Below are positions 32,105 to 40,365 of a DNA stretch of 64,000 nt, piece by piece (position 1 is the stretch's first letter; each line of letters begins with the position of its first letter). Location of the stretch: the NCBI GenBank assembly GCA_036008175.1, contig DASYOB010000147.1, positions 1 through 64,000 of the forward strand, read 5' to 3'. The notes below the pieces were generated by a model. The model had not been told where the DNA came from and made no database searches. It saw only the letters and a program-made list of their open reading frames with translations. A program made the translations under genes and the position numbers. Source of the DNA: DATARH01 sp036008175 (lineage in GTDB: Bacteria; Pseudomonadota; Alphaproteobacteria; ATCC43930; CGMCC-115725).

Positions 32105-32737
32105 GTGCGGCAAGGGACGCAGAGGCACAGGGTGGAGTTGCAGACCCGGCAGGCGAGCGGACAAGCCGCGGCGGCGCAGGGCTTTGCGCCGAGCCGCACG
32201 ATCGTGCTCGTCGGGCTGATGGGCGCCGGCAAGACCAAGATCGGCCGCCGTCTGGCGGCCCGGCTTAATCTGCCGTTCTTCGATTCGGATACCGAGATCG
32301 AGACCGCCGCCGGCGAGACCATCGAGGAGATTTTCCGCAATCGCGGCGAAGCGGTGTTCCGCGACGGCGAGCGCCGCGTGATCGCGCGACTGCTGGCGCA
32401 GCCGGCGCATGTGCTGGCCACCGGCGGCGGCGCCTTCCTGGATCCGGCGACGAGGGCGATAATTGCCCGCTCCGGCGTCTCGGTATGGCTGCGCGCCGAC
32501 CTCGGCGTGCTGCTGGCGCGGGTATCCCGCCGCACCAACCGACCGCTATTGCAGGAACGCGACCCGCGCGCCGTGCTGGCCGATCTGATCGAGCGACGGC
32601 ATCCGGTCTATGCCGAGGCCGATTTGACCATCGACAGCGGCGAGGGGCCGCCTGAAGCGACGGTCACGCGGACCATCGCGGCGCTGGCCAGCTGTGCGAA
32701 GGCCCTGTTGCCGCCTGAAGCGGAGGACGGACGATGA
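32105..32737 (+). CDS. aroK: Shikimate kinase
   Basis: A 210-residue kinase that phosphorylates shikimate with ATP in aromatic amino acid synthesis. The P-loop VGLMGAGKTKIGRRLA is at about residue 37, then FFDSDTEIE (Walker-like, shikimate-binding), FRDGERRVIARL, ATGGGAFLDPATR and the lid Arg region RRTNRPLLQ. Starts are GTG at 32105 or GTG at 32132; neither has a strong ribosome binding site. In most Alphaproteobacteria aroB follows directly; here the GFA gene overlaps the aroK stop by ATGA and aroB is absent from the window. Confidence 0.92.
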   Translation: MRQGTQRHRVELQTRQASGQAAAAQGFAPSRTIVLVGLMGAGKTKIGRRLAARLNLPFFDSDTEIETAAGETIEEIFRNRGEAVFRDGERRVIARLLAQPAHVLATGGGAFLDPATRAIIARSGVSVWLRADLGVLLARVSRRTNRPLLQERDPRAVLADLIERRHPVYAEADLTIDSGEGPPEATVTRTIAALASCAKALLPPEAEDGR

Positions 32738-33156
32738 CGGGGATAACTGGAGGGTGCCTGTGCGGCGCGGTGCGTTATGAATCCGAGGGCGAGCCGGTAT
32801 TCGCGCTGCAATGTCATTGCCGAGATTGCCAGCGCAGCAGCGGAACGGCCTATATCGCGGCAATTCGCGTGCCCAGCGCCGGGTTCCGCATCAGCAAGGG
32901 CACGCCGAAACGCTATGTCGCCAAAGCGGACAGCGGCAACGAGATCACCCGCGTGTTCTGCGGCGATTGCGGCTCGCCCCTTTATGTTCAAGTTTCAACA
33001 CGGCCGGATCTTGTCGGGTTGCGCGTTGGGACGCTTGATGACCCGAGCTGGTTTCGCGCTGAGGCTGATATTTTCGTAAGAAGCGCAATGCCTTGGCACC
33101 ACATGGACCCGGCGATCCCCAAATACGACACCTATCCGCCAGGTAAGAGCTACTGA
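32734..33156 (+). CDS. GFA (glutathione-dependent formaldehyde-activating/CENP-V) family protein
   Basis: A 140-residue small zinc protein. GGCLCGAVRYES, CHCRDCQRSSGT and VFCGDCGSPLYV supply the Cys pairs of the two zinc sites of the GFA family. Only some members act on S-hydroxymethylglutathione; most are of unknown function. The ATG overlaps the aroK stop (ATGA), so it is translationally coupled to aroK, an unusual pairing. A second, truncated copy of its C-terminal third lies at 36602-36754. Confidence 0.85.
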   Translation: MTGITGGCLCGAVRYESEGEPVFALQCHCRDCQRSSGTAYIAAIRVPSAGFRISKGTPKRYVAKADSGNEITRVFCGDCGSPLYVQVSTRPDLVGLRVGTLDDPSWFRAEADIFVRSAMPWHHMDPAIPKYDTYPPGKSY

Positions 33157-33243
33157 CCATTGGTTGGCTAGGTTTCTGCGGGGATCGCTGGCCCGTATCA
33201 ACACTGTGTCAACATTGCCAACTTCGCCCATATTTCCGTCGCG

Positions 33244-33471
33244 ATGCCTCAGAACCTAACCGACGCCGACCACGCCGAGCTGGCGGGCCTTCTGCGCAAA
33301 CTCATCGACGCCGATCGCTTCCCGCTGTCGCCGCGGGTGCGCCGGTGGAAGGATTTGCTGGCGAAGCTCGACCCGGCCAAGACGCCGGTGGTGGAACCGT
33401 ACCCGCCGCTCGCACCGTTGCCGCCGCCATGGGTTAACAGCAGCATCGGACAGCGGAAGCGGCGGCGTTGA
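33244..33471 (+). CDS. Small hypothetical protein (paralogue of 34752-34964)
   Basis: A 75-residue protein, MPQNLTDADHAELAGLLRKL, then IDADRFPLSPRVRRWKDLLAKLDPAK, a Pro-rich region and an Arg/Lys-rich end (RKRRR). The central pattern (a helix, then R/E-x-FPLSPx-L/V-x-R, then LAKLDP) is shared with 34752-34964, so the two are paralogues bracketing the accessory patch. Such short proteins are frequent in Bradyrhizobium-like genomes. Function unknown. Confidence 0.6.
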   Translation: MPQNLTDADHAELAGLLRKLIDADRFPLSPRVRRWKDLLAKLDPAKTPVVEPYPPLAPLPPPWVNSSIGQRKRRR

Positions 33472-33746
33472 TGAGCAACAGCGGCGCGTTCGCACGAGAG
33501 CTAAGGGGTGCCCCGTATTGAACCGCTGTAGCCGAGCCGCCATATCGGGAGTTGTTGCCCCGAGCGCAATAAGTCTGGTCCGTCCCCCGGACCACGGCTC
33601 CGCATGGCTCCCCCCCGCCCTGCGAGGCGGCGCTCGGGGCGGCAGAAATCCTCGCCCTTTTTGCTGCCGCTGTCCAGCCACAAGCCCGGTTGACCAGCTT
33701 CCCCGGATGCAGTATCCGAGAACAAATCAGCAACCGAGCGGCGCCG

Positions 33747-34006
33747 ATGCGGCCTCTCTACGATGCACGGATTAAGGACCTTGGCCCCGGCGATTTCGTC
33801 CGCGTCGAGTGCATCTGCGGCCATAGCGAGCTGATACCGTCGAGCGGCTTGCAACAGGGCGTAGGGCTGCCGCCGACCTGCCCGTCCTCGACCTGCAATA
33901 CCGGCTCCGCTGCCGCGAATGCGATCGGCGCGGTAGGGTGGGTGGGCCGGTCAGTAGCTGGCTCTTTGATGCGTTGGACGCCTGGATTATCTTTTATAGA
34001 CCATGA
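33747..34006 (+). pseudogene. Frameshifted small zinc-finger-like protein gene
   Basis: The frame from ATG 33747 begins MRPLYDARIKDLGPGDFVRV with ECICGHSELIPSSGLQQGVGLPP, then loses its sense. In another frame the sequence continues as DLPVLDLQYRLRCRECDRRG, giving the second CxxC pair (CREC) that such small proteins carry, and runs to TGA 34004-34006. The shift falls near 33865-33875. The restored stop overlaps the next gene's ATG as ATGA, which supports a once-intact gene. A sequencing error cannot be excluded. Confidence 0.6.
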
Positions 34007-34473
34007 GCACACCTATCGATGATCCCCGCCGCCGTTGGTGGATTGTTATCGAATACGAAGTTTGGATGCTTCAAGAGTTAAATAAAATCCTACCTACCGA
34101 CCCGATACTAAGCAATTTGTTACTCCGCAATAACATCACCGAAGGTGTCGTTTTACATACTCGCAACTTGTGCGACTTCTGTACTTCTAGACGTCTGAAT
34201 GACATTAAACCTTCTGACCTGTTCGACAACTACGATACAGCCCCAAGGTACGACACACTCAAAGAGCTGATGAAACGCCTGGATCAGCAGTATGGGAAGG
34301 GCAAAGAAGGTGATGTCAAATGGGCTTTCAATAAAAAGCTGGCGCATCCGACCAAGGAAAGAGGAGAAAGTTTCGACTACACTGGTTTCTTAAACCGGGT
34401 CAATCCGGTCCTTCGAGACATCATTGGCGAATTGGAGGCCTTGCGAGGACGCCCGTTTGTACCACGGGTTTGA
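34003..34473 (+). CDS. Hypothetical protein, AT-richer than surroundings
   Basis: A 156-residue soluble protein with Trp/Tyr-rich start (RRWWIVIEYEVWML), a middle NNITEGVVLHTRNLCDFCTS and a basic C-terminal half (DVKWAFNKKLAHPTKERGE). Its DNA is visibly more AT-rich than neighbouring genes, suggesting recent acquisition. The helical pattern with LHTRNLCDFC resembles widespread hypothetical proteins of mobile regions, but I cannot name a family. The start overlaps the stop of the preceding pseudogene. Confidence 0.6.
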   Translation: MSTPIDDPRRRWWIVIEYEVWMLQELNKILPTDPILSNLLLRNNITEGVVLHTRNLCDFCTSRRLNDIKPSDLFDNYDTAPRYDTLKELMKRLDQQYGKGKEGDVKWAFNKKLAHPTKERGESFDYTGFLNRVNPVLRDIIGELEALRGRPFVPRV

Positions 34474-34546
34474 GCGGCAAGATTTCATTTGGCTGCTCCC
34501 CTCCGCTTCCCATTTTGTGGAGCGGGACGCAAAGGAGCGCGGGGCC

Positions 34547-34759
34547 ATGTATAAAATTCGGCTGCTCAGAGGCGGGTACGTCATCGTGACGATCGATGCG
34601 AATACGATCGACATCGCCGAAATCGCGGACAAGGCATCCAAGCTGGAACCGCAGCACGGGGCGGACGATTGGGAAATCGTCAACGAAATGGGGCAACGAG
34701 TTGTGACCAAAACGCGGTGGAACAGGATGCGGCATGCGGCACTGATCCGGCATGAGTGA
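34547..34759 (+). CDS. Small hypothetical protein
   Basis: A 70-residue protein, MYKIRLLRGGYVIVTIDANT and IDIAEIADKASKLEPQHGADDWEIVNEMGQRVV, a beta-strand then helix pattern with a basic end. A clear ribosome binding site (AAAGGAG) sits 9 bases before the ATG, which favours this start over an upstream one. The next gene's ATG overlaps its end by 8 bases. Function unknown. Confidence 0.55.
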   Translation: MYKIRLLRGGYVIVTIDANTIDIAEIADKASKLEPQHGADDWEIVNEMGQRVVTKTRWNRMRHAALIRHE

Positions 34760-34964
34760 GCCCGAACTTTCCGACGAAGAAACCCGCACCCTCATCGACT
34801 ACGCGCGCCGCAAATTCGCGGAGGAGCGCTGGCCTATGTCGCCGGCGTTGCGGCCGGTGCGGGCGATCATGGAAAAGCTGGACCCGAAACCGGAGCCTCA
34901 GCCGTTGCCCGCGCAAGGAAAGCGGGTCGAGCCGAGCTGGCGCCTAACTAGGAAGCGGCGTTGA
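34752..34964 (+). CDS. Small hypothetical protein (paralogue of 33244-33471)
   Basis: A 70-residue protein, MSEPELSDEETRTLIDYARR then KFAEERWPMSPALRPVRAIMEKLDPKPEP and a basic C-terminus (RLTRKRR). It shares the helix, the RWPMSPALRPV/RFPLSPRVRRW core and the KLDP turn with 33244-33471. Overlap with the preceding gene suggests co-transcription. Probably a small nucleic-acid-associated or regulatory protein, on composition alone. Confidence 0.6.
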   Translation: MSEPELSDEETRTLIDYARRKFAEERWPMSPALRPVRAIMEKLDPKPEPQPLPAQGKRVEPSWRLTRKRR

Positions 34965-35123
34965 CCCGGTAGGATGCGGGTTATCGAGGATCGGAGGTGC
35001 GCCGCCGCGAAATCGGAGGTTCAGGATTTCCCGAACCTGGCTCTTGCTCATCCCCTGGCGCCGCAATTCGGCGGCTAGGATCTCTAAAGCAAGGATGAGG
35101 TTCCATTCGGCGTCGTCGGTCAT
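34944..35123 (-). CDS. Small hypothetical protein
   Basis: A frame of 59 residues, MTDDAEWNLILALEILAAEL and RRQGMSKSQVREILNLRFRGG, then a Pro-rich tail. The N-terminal two thirds look like two amphipathic helices, possibly a DNA-binding motif (QVREILNLRF). It overlaps the 3' end of the preceding plus-strand gene by 21 bases. Supported only by composition, so it may be spurious. Confidence 0.4.
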   Translation of the reverse strand: MTDDAEWNLILALEILAAELRRQGMSKSQVREILNLRFRGGAPPILDNPHPTGSTPLPS

Positions 35124-35315
35124 GCAGAACATTATCAGCGTTTTTGTCTTAATAAAGAGCTTACAGGCCGCGCGCCGAGCTGTGGGCCAAAGGCGGAGCG
35201 CGTTCGATCGTTGGCATTCTCCAAGACAACTGATGCGCGAACCATTAATCCATATTAACGTCGCCGAATAGGGGGGGCGTGTTGGGGGTTCTATCTCCCA
35301 GAAAAGAGAGTTGAA

Positions 35316-36269
35316 ATGCCCTCAAGCTCGGTTCGCACCTTCGACGATCCCGACGAATACGCCCTGGAGATGCGGCAAGGGACGGTAGGGCTCACGGTCA
35401 AGCAACGCGGAAGTTTTGGCGCGAAGCTTACGCGTATAGACCTGCATAGTCTTTGGATGCAGCGCCTGTCCGAAGATCTTGCGCGGACATCTCATGTGGA
35501 CGGTTTAAGCAGAGCCCGTGCCACCATCGTATTCCGGACGCAACCTGGATCGAGCGTAATCCGGAACGGTGTTGAATTGGGCTTGACCAGCATGGCACGA
35601 ATTGGCTCCGGCCAGGGCTATTACACGCATACGTCTGGGCACGTTTCGTATGGCGGGATGTCTCTGCCGCTGGAGGAAATGGCCGATCTTGGCGCAACGG
35701 TTGCCGGGCTCGATCTGACGCCGCCAAATGATGACCTGACCGTTACCCCTTCGCCCGGTGCGATGGGAAGGCTGCAGCGGCTGCATGCATCTGCCGGGGT
35801 ACTAGCGGAAGACGCCCCCGCCGTCCTCGCGCATCCCGAAGCCGCGCGTGGTCTGGAGCAGGCACTGATCGAAGCCATGGTTGACTGCCTTGGCGGCGGC
35901 AAGGTTGAGGAGGACAGAGCAGCCCTCAGGCAGCACGCCGCGATCATGCAGAGGTTTCATCGGGTCATCGAAAAAAATTTAGATGAACCGCTTTACATTA
36001 CGGAAATCTGCAAGCAGGTCGGGGCATCAGAGCGGACCCTGAACGTCTGTTGCCAGGAACACCTCGGCATGGCTCCCAAGCACTATCTGTTGCTGCGGCG
36101 CATGCACATGGTCCGGCGGGCGTTGCGCGAGAGCACCCCGACCGAGACAACGGTTACCGAGATCGCCACCCGCTACGGGTTTTGGCAATTCGGACGGCTC
36201 GCCGGCGAATACAGGTCGCTGTTTGGCGAATTGCCGTCCGCCACGCTCGCTCGCCCGCCGCACCACTAA
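35316..36269 (+). CDS. AraC-family transcriptional regulator
   Basis: A 317-residue regulator. The C-terminal third holds the two AraC helix-turn-helix units (LYITEICKQVGASERTLNVCCQEHLGMAPKHYLLLRRMHMVRRAL and TEIATRYGFWQFGRLAGEYRSLFGELPS), and the N-terminal two thirds form a non-cupin-like sensor of the kind seen in ethanolamine/EutR-like AraC proteins. Ribosome binding site AAAGAGAG. No target operon is evident; the nearest downstream genes are a small antisense gene and a truncated GFA fragment. Confidence 0.85.
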   Translation: MPSSSVRTFDDPDEYALEMRQGTVGLTVKQRGSFGAKLTRIDLHSLWMQRLSEDLARTSHVDGLSRARATIVFRTQPGSSVIRNGVELGLTSMARIGSGQGYYTHTSGHVSYGGMSLPLEEMADLGATVAGLDLTPPNDDLTVTPSPGAMGRLQRLHASAGVLAEDAPAVLAHPEAARGLEQALIEAMVDCLGGGKVEEDRAALRQHAAIMQRFHRVIEKNLDEPLYITEICKQVGASERTLNVCCQEHLGMAPKHYLLLRRMHMVRRALRESTPTETTVTEIATRYGFWQFGRLAGEYRSLFGELPSATLARPPHH

Positions 36270-36300
36270 CGCGTCGGGCGCAGGCTCGGGTGCTGTCGGT

Positions 36301-36543
36301 TTATGTCGGTTTCTGTGTTTCGTCCAAGGGCGGCATGTTCGCTACGGCCATGTACGTCTCGTCCGGCGCGGTCGCGATCAGCAGATAAAGATTATCGCGC
36401 AGGCGGTCGCGTTGCTGAGCGTCGAGCTTGTTGTAGCGGCCGGCGGAATAGGCGCGTAGCTGGCGCAGCTCTTGAGGCTTCAGGGTTGCAATCTGGTTCG
36501 GCGTAAGCGTCGTCGAGCCTTTCCCGGTCAGGGCGCGGCGCAT
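36301..36543 (-). CDS. Hypothetical protein, possibly truncated
   Basis: An 80-residue frame beginning MRRALTGKGSTTLTPNQIAT, then a helical segment rich in Arg/Gln (ELRQLRAYSAGRYNKLDAQQRDRLRDNLYLL) and a short tail. The frame is open further upstream (RSGQQLQAKKRGDDRRRN), also protein-like, but there it runs antisense into the GFA fragment at 36602. The gene may therefore have lost its 5' end where that fragment joins. Function unknown. Confidence 0.45.
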   Translation of the reverse strand: MRRALTGKGSTTLTPNQIATLKPQELRQLRAYSAGRYNKLDAQQRDRLRDNLYLLIATAPDETYMAVANMPPLDETQKPT

Positions 36544-36601
36544 TTTGAGCACAGCGTTACGACGGCGATCGTCACCCCGTTTCTTCGCCTGGAGCTGCTG
36601 G

Positions 36602-36754
36602 CCCGATCTCGTCGGCTTGCGGGTCGGGACGCTCGACGATCCGAGTTGGTTCCGGGCCGAAGCGGACATCTTCACGAAGAGCGCCCAGCCCTGGGACCAC
36701 ATGGACCCGGCGATCCCCAAATACGACACCTACCCGTCAGGGAAGTCGTATTAG
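36602..36754 (+). pseudogene. GFA-family gene fragment (C-terminal third)
   Basis: Fifty codons starting PDLVGLRVGTLDDPSWFRAE and ending at TAG match the C-terminus of the GFA protein at 32734-33156 at 45 of 50 residues, while the DNA differs at many synonymous sites. No Cys-bearing N-terminal part precedes it; the sequence changes abruptly at about 36600. It is a remnant of a second GFA gene, not a recent copy of the first. Confidence 0.75.
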
Positions 36755-36798
36755 CCGCCTCCTAGACTTGCTAGCCGACCTATGACAATCTATGTCAT

Positions 36799-37110
36799 AT
36801 GCTGCGGGCAAGGCGCATCTTCTACCGCAAGCGGCATGACGATGACGGCACGATCTCGGAACTCAGCCTGTGGCTCGTTCCGCGGCCCGTGCGAGGATCG
36901 AAGCACCCGTTCAAATACAGCCTGTTTTATGGCCGTCCGGGCGAACGCTTAATCCTATACGATAATGAACCGGGTAAGGGTGATCACCGGCACTACGGGG
37001 ACCGAGAAGAACCATACCAGTTCACGACGGCGGAACAGCTAATCCGGGATTTCCTCTCAGATGTCCGCCGAGCGCGTAGGTACCCCCTATCGGATAATGA
37101 CCATGGCTGA
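36799..37110 (+). CDS. TumE-like toxin (DUF6516 family)
   Basis: A 103-residue protein with the family pattern: charged start, SELSLWLVPRPVRGSKHPFKYSLFY, GRPGERLILYDNEPGKGDHRHYGDREEPYQF and TTAEQLIRDFLSDV. This is the DUF6516/TumE type of toxin of type II toxin-antitoxin systems. The antitoxin gene overlaps its end by 14 bases, the typical toxin-first order of this family. The gene sits in the accessory patch at its boundary with the YdiJ-like gene. Confidence 0.8.
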   Translation: MLRARRIFYRKRHDDDGTISELSLWLVPRPVRGSKHPFKYSLFYGRPGERLILYDNEPGKGDHRHYGDREEPYQFTTAEQLIRDFLSDVRRARRYPLSDNDHG

Positions 37111-37450
37111 AACCAAAATAATTGTCGGCGGCGGGTTGGAAGAAGACGCCGCGGCGTTTCTGGATGCCTGGCATCGCGCCGAGCGCGGCGAGCACGTCGA
37201 TGAACACGTTCTGGCTTTCGAAAGCTGGGAAGCGCTGGCATCGATTCTGACAGGCGAGCGCTACCGGCTTTTGCGTCACGTCCATGCCCATCCGGAACCA
37301 TCGATTTCGGCCCTGGCGCGCGCACTGGGTCGTCAATATCGCCGCGTACACGCCGATGTCGCCGCGCTCGAAGAGGCCGGTCTGCTCGACCGGAGCGAGG
37401 GTGAGGTGCGCGCCAGCGTAGACAAGATTACCGCCGAAATTCGGCTCTGA
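37097..37450 (+). CDS. TumA-like antitoxin (HVO_A0114-type winged helix)
   Basis: A 117-residue protein. The segment LLRHVHAHPEPSISALARAL, GRQYRRVHADVAALEEAGLLDR is a winged-helix DNA-binding domain, as expected of the transcriptional regulator/antitoxin partner of DUF6516 toxins. Starts are ATG 37097 or ATG 37103, both inside the toxin gene's end, so translation is coupled. It probably represses the pair's promoter and neutralises the toxin. Convergent with the next gene with two bases between. Confidence 0.78.
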   Translation: MTMAETKIIVGGGLEEDAAAFLDAWHRAERGEHVDEHVLAFESWEALASILTGERYRLLRHVHAHPEPSISALARALGRQYRRVHADVAALEEAGLLDRSEGEVRASVDKITAEIRL

Positions 37451-37452
37451 CC

Positions 37453-40365
37453 TCAGGCTGCGGGGGTCGAGGCCTCGTCGAGGATGCGGACGATGTGGCG
37501 GGCCTGGCGGCCGGTGCCGTCGGCGATCTGATGGCGACAGCTGGTGCCGCAAGCGGCAAGCAATGTCTCGGGCGCGGCGGCGCGCAGCTTCGGCAACACA
37601 CCGAGCTCGCCGATCTTCAGCGACATCTCGTAATGCTCGGCTTCGAGGCCGAACGCGCCGGCCATGCCGCAGCAGGTCGAGTCGAAGGTTTCGACCTTCA
37701 GCTCCGGGACCAGCTTTAACGCGTCGGCCGCCGCACCGGCGGTGTTGAACGCCTTCTGGTGGCAATGGCCGTGCAGCAGCGCGGTCTTGCCGGGCATCGG
37801 CGCCAATGGAAGGTCGAAGCGGCCGGCGGCGCGCTCGCTGGCGACGAATTCCTCGAACAGCTGCGCATGCGCGGCGAGCGCAGCGGTTTCGGCGCCCGGC
37901 AGCATCGCCGGGAATTCGTCGCGCAGGGTCAACAGGCAGGAGGGTTCGAGGCCGATGATCGGCGTGCCGGCTGCGACGTGTGGCCCGAGCACATCGATCA
38001 TCCGTCGTGCCTCTTTCCGCGCCTCGTCAACCAGGCCGGCGGCGAGAAAGGTGCGGCCGCAGCATAGGGGCCGCCCGACCGCCGGCTCGGGCGTGTTGAC
38101 CCGGTACCCGGCGCGCGCCAGCACCCGCTCGGCGGCCCAGGCATTCTCCGGCTCGAAGTAGCGGTTGAAGGTATCGACCAGCAGGACGATGTTGCGGCCG
38201 CCGGCCGGCCCGGTATCGGTGCTTCCGCGGTAATACTCGCTCGACCATTCCGGCAGACTGCGGCGCGCACTGAGGCCGAACAACTTTTCGCCGAGCGCGG
38301 CCAACGCCGGCACCCGGTTGCGCAGGTTCAACAGCGGCGCGAGCCGAGCGGCATAAGGGGCATAACGCGGCAGATAGGCGATGGCGCGGTCGCGCGCGGA
38401 GAGGCCGTGGCGCTTCTTGTAGTGATGCAGGAACTCGACCTTCATCTTCGCCATGTCGACGCCGGTCGGGCATTCGCGCTTGCAGCCCTTGCAGGAGAGG
38501 CACAGCGCCATCGTCTCGCGCATCTCATCGGAGGTCAGCGCGTCCGGACCGAGCTGGCCCGATAAGGCGAGGCGCAGCGTATTGGCGCGGCCGCGCGTCA
38601 GATGCTGCTCGTCGCCGGTGGCGCGATAGGACGGGCACATCACGCCCGGGTCGGATTTGCGGCAGGCGCCGTTGTTGTTGCACATCTCGGCGGCGCTGGC
38701 GAAGCCGCCCCATTCCGACCAATCGAGCACGCTGTCGAGCGGCACTTGCCGGTAATCCGGCTTGAAGCGGAAGAGGCTGCGGTCGTCCATCTTCGGCGGT
38801 CGCACGATCTTGCCGGGGTTGAACAGCCCCGCCGGGTCGAAGCTGTCCTTGACCTCCTCGAAGGCGCGCACGAGGCGCGGTCCGAACATCGCCTCGTGGT
38901 GCTCGGAGCGCACCAGCCCGTCGCCGTGCTCGCCGGAATGCGAGCCCTTGTATTCGCGGACCATCGCGAAGGCTTCCTCGGCGATTGCCCGCATCTTCTT
39001 GACGTCGAGCTCCTGCTTGACGTTCAGCACCGGCCGCACATGCAGGCAGCCGACCGAGGCGTGCGCGTACCAGGTGCCGTAGGTGCCGTGCTTATGGAAC
39101 ACCTGGGTCAGCCGCTCGGTATATTCGGCCAGGTCCTCGAGCCGGACCGCGCAGTCCTCGATAAAGGAGATCGGCTTCCCGTCGCCCTTCATCGACATCA
39201 TGATGTTGAGGCCTTCCTTGCGCACGTTCCACACCGCGCTCTGGAAGGCTGGGTCGGTCGCCTCGACGACGCCGCCCGGAAAACCGAGATCGCCCATCAA
39301 TTCGACGAGCTGCTTCAGGCGGCGCTGATTGTCGTCGGCATCCTCGCCGGCGAATTCGGTCAACAGGATCGCGGCCGGATCGCCCTGCACAAAGCGATCG
39401 ACGATCGGGCGGAACATCGCGATGTCGCGCGCCAATTCGATCATCGTGCGGTCGACCAGCTCGCAGGCGCTGGGGCCGAGCTTGACGATGTGCTGGGTCG
39501 CATCCATCGCCTGGTAGAAGCTTGGGAAATGGCAGATGCCGAGCACCCGGTGCGGCGGAATCGGCTGCAGATCCAGCTCGATCTCGGTGAAAAACCCGAG
39601 CGTGCCCTCGGAGCCGACCAGCAGATGCGCCATGTTGTGGCCGCTGCCAGGTCCATCTGGCTCGATCATGTCGATGTTGTAGCCGCCGACCCGGCGCAGC
39701 AGCTTCGGGAAGCGGCGGTCGATCTCGTCGGCCTCGCGGCGGTGCAGGTCGCGCATCTCGCGGACGAGGTCGCGATAACGATCGGGCTCGATATCCTCGC
39801 CGAAATTGCCGGGCACCTCGGCGAAGCGCGCGGCGGTGCCGTCGGCCAGGATCGCGTCGATCGCGCGCACGTTGTGGACCATGTTGCCATAGCGGATCGA
39901 GCGCGAACCGCAGCTGTTGTTGGCGGTCATGCCGCCGATCGTCGCGCGGTCGCCGGTCGAGACATCGACCGGAAACCAAAGTTTGTGCCGGCGCAGCCGC
40001 TGATTGAGCCGCTCCATGACGACCCCGGGCTGCACCCGGACCCGCCGCGCCTCAGGGTCGAGCGCGACGAGCTGGTCCATGTATTTGCTGCAATCGAGGA
40101 CGAGGGCGCGCGCGACGGTCTGGCCGCATTGCGAGGTGCCGCCGCCCCGCGGCAGCACCGGCACGCCTCCCTCGCGCGCGATCTGGAGGGCCGCGGCGAC
40201 ATCCTCGCGGTCCTTCGGCACGACGACGCCCAAGGGCTCGATCTGGTAGATCGACGCGTCCGTCGAATAGCGGCCGCGGCTGAAGGCATCGAATAGCACC
40301 TCGCCGCGAAGCTCGCGGCGCAGGCGGGCTTCCAGAGTAGAGCCCAGGACATTGTCGAGCGGCAT
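37453..40365 (-). CDS. FAD-linked dehydrogenase with Fe-S and CCG domains (YdiJ/GlcD-GlcF-like)
   Basis: A 970-residue fusion. An N-terminal FAD_binding_4 domain (VLPRGGGTSQCGQTV, then GGMTANNSCGSRS), an FAD-oxidase C-terminal domain (GEHGDGLVRSEHHEAMFG), a Cys-rich 4Fe-4S region (CLSCKGCKRECPTGV) and a CCG domain pair (HCHQKAF, CCGMAGAFG) are present in order. This is the YdiJ type of D-2-hydroxyacid dehydrogenase, e.g. D-2-hydroxyglutarate or D-lactate, which passes electrons to a quinone or ETF. No other glycolate genes are near. It is a full-length, intact gene. Confidence 0.88.
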   Translation of the reverse strand: MPLDNVLGSTLEARLRRELRGEVLFDAFSRGRYSTDASIYQIEPLGVVVPKDREDVAAALQIAREGGVPVLPRGGGTSQCGQTVARALVLDCSKYMDQLVALDPEARRVRVQPGVVMERLNQRLRRHKLWFPVDVSTGDRATIGGMTANNSCGSRSIRYGNMVHNVRAIDAILADGTAARFAEVPGNFGEDIEPDRYRDLVREMRDLHRREADEIDRRFPKLLRRVGGYNIDMIEPDGPGSGHNMAHLLVGSEGTLGFFTEIELDLQPIPPHRVLGICHFPSFYQAMDATQHIVKLGPSACELVDRTMIELARDIAMFRPIVDRFVQGDPAAILLTEFAGEDADDNQRRLKQLVELMGDLGFPGGVVEATDPAFQSAVWNVRKEGLNIMMSMKGDGKPISFIEDCAVRLEDLAEYTERLTQVFHKHGTYGTWYAHASVGCLHVRPVLNVKQELDVKKMRAIAEEAFAMVREYKGSHSGEHGDGLVRSEHHEAMFGPRLVRAFEEVKDSFDPAGLFNPGKIVRPPKMDDRSLFRFKPDYRQVPLDSVLDWSEWGGFASAAEMCNNNGACRKSDPGVMCPSYRATGDEQHLTRGRANTLRLALSGQLGPDALTSDEMRETMALCLSCKGCKRECPTGVDMAKMKVEFLHHYKKRHGLSARDRAIAYLPRYAPYAARLAPLLNLRNRVPALAALGEKLFGLSARRSLPEWSSEYYRGSTDTGPAGGRNIVLLVDTFNRYFEPENAWAAERVLARAGYRVNTPEPAVGRPLCCGRTFLAAGLVDEARKEARRMIDVLGPHVAAGTPIIGLEPSCLLTLRDEFPAMLPGAETAALAAHAQLFEEFVASERAAGRFDLPLAPMPGKTALLHGHCHQKAFNTAGAAADALKLVPELKVETFDSTCCGMAGAFGLEAEHYEMSLKIGELGVLPKLRAAAPETLLAACGTSCRHQIADGTGRQARHIVRILDEASTPAA

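Noticed and set aside
38602..40296. A 564-residue open frame antisense to the YdiJ-like gene
   Set aside because: It mirrors a highly GC-rich gene whose sense frame has clear FAD and Fe-S motifs; the antisense product is low-complexity with no domain.
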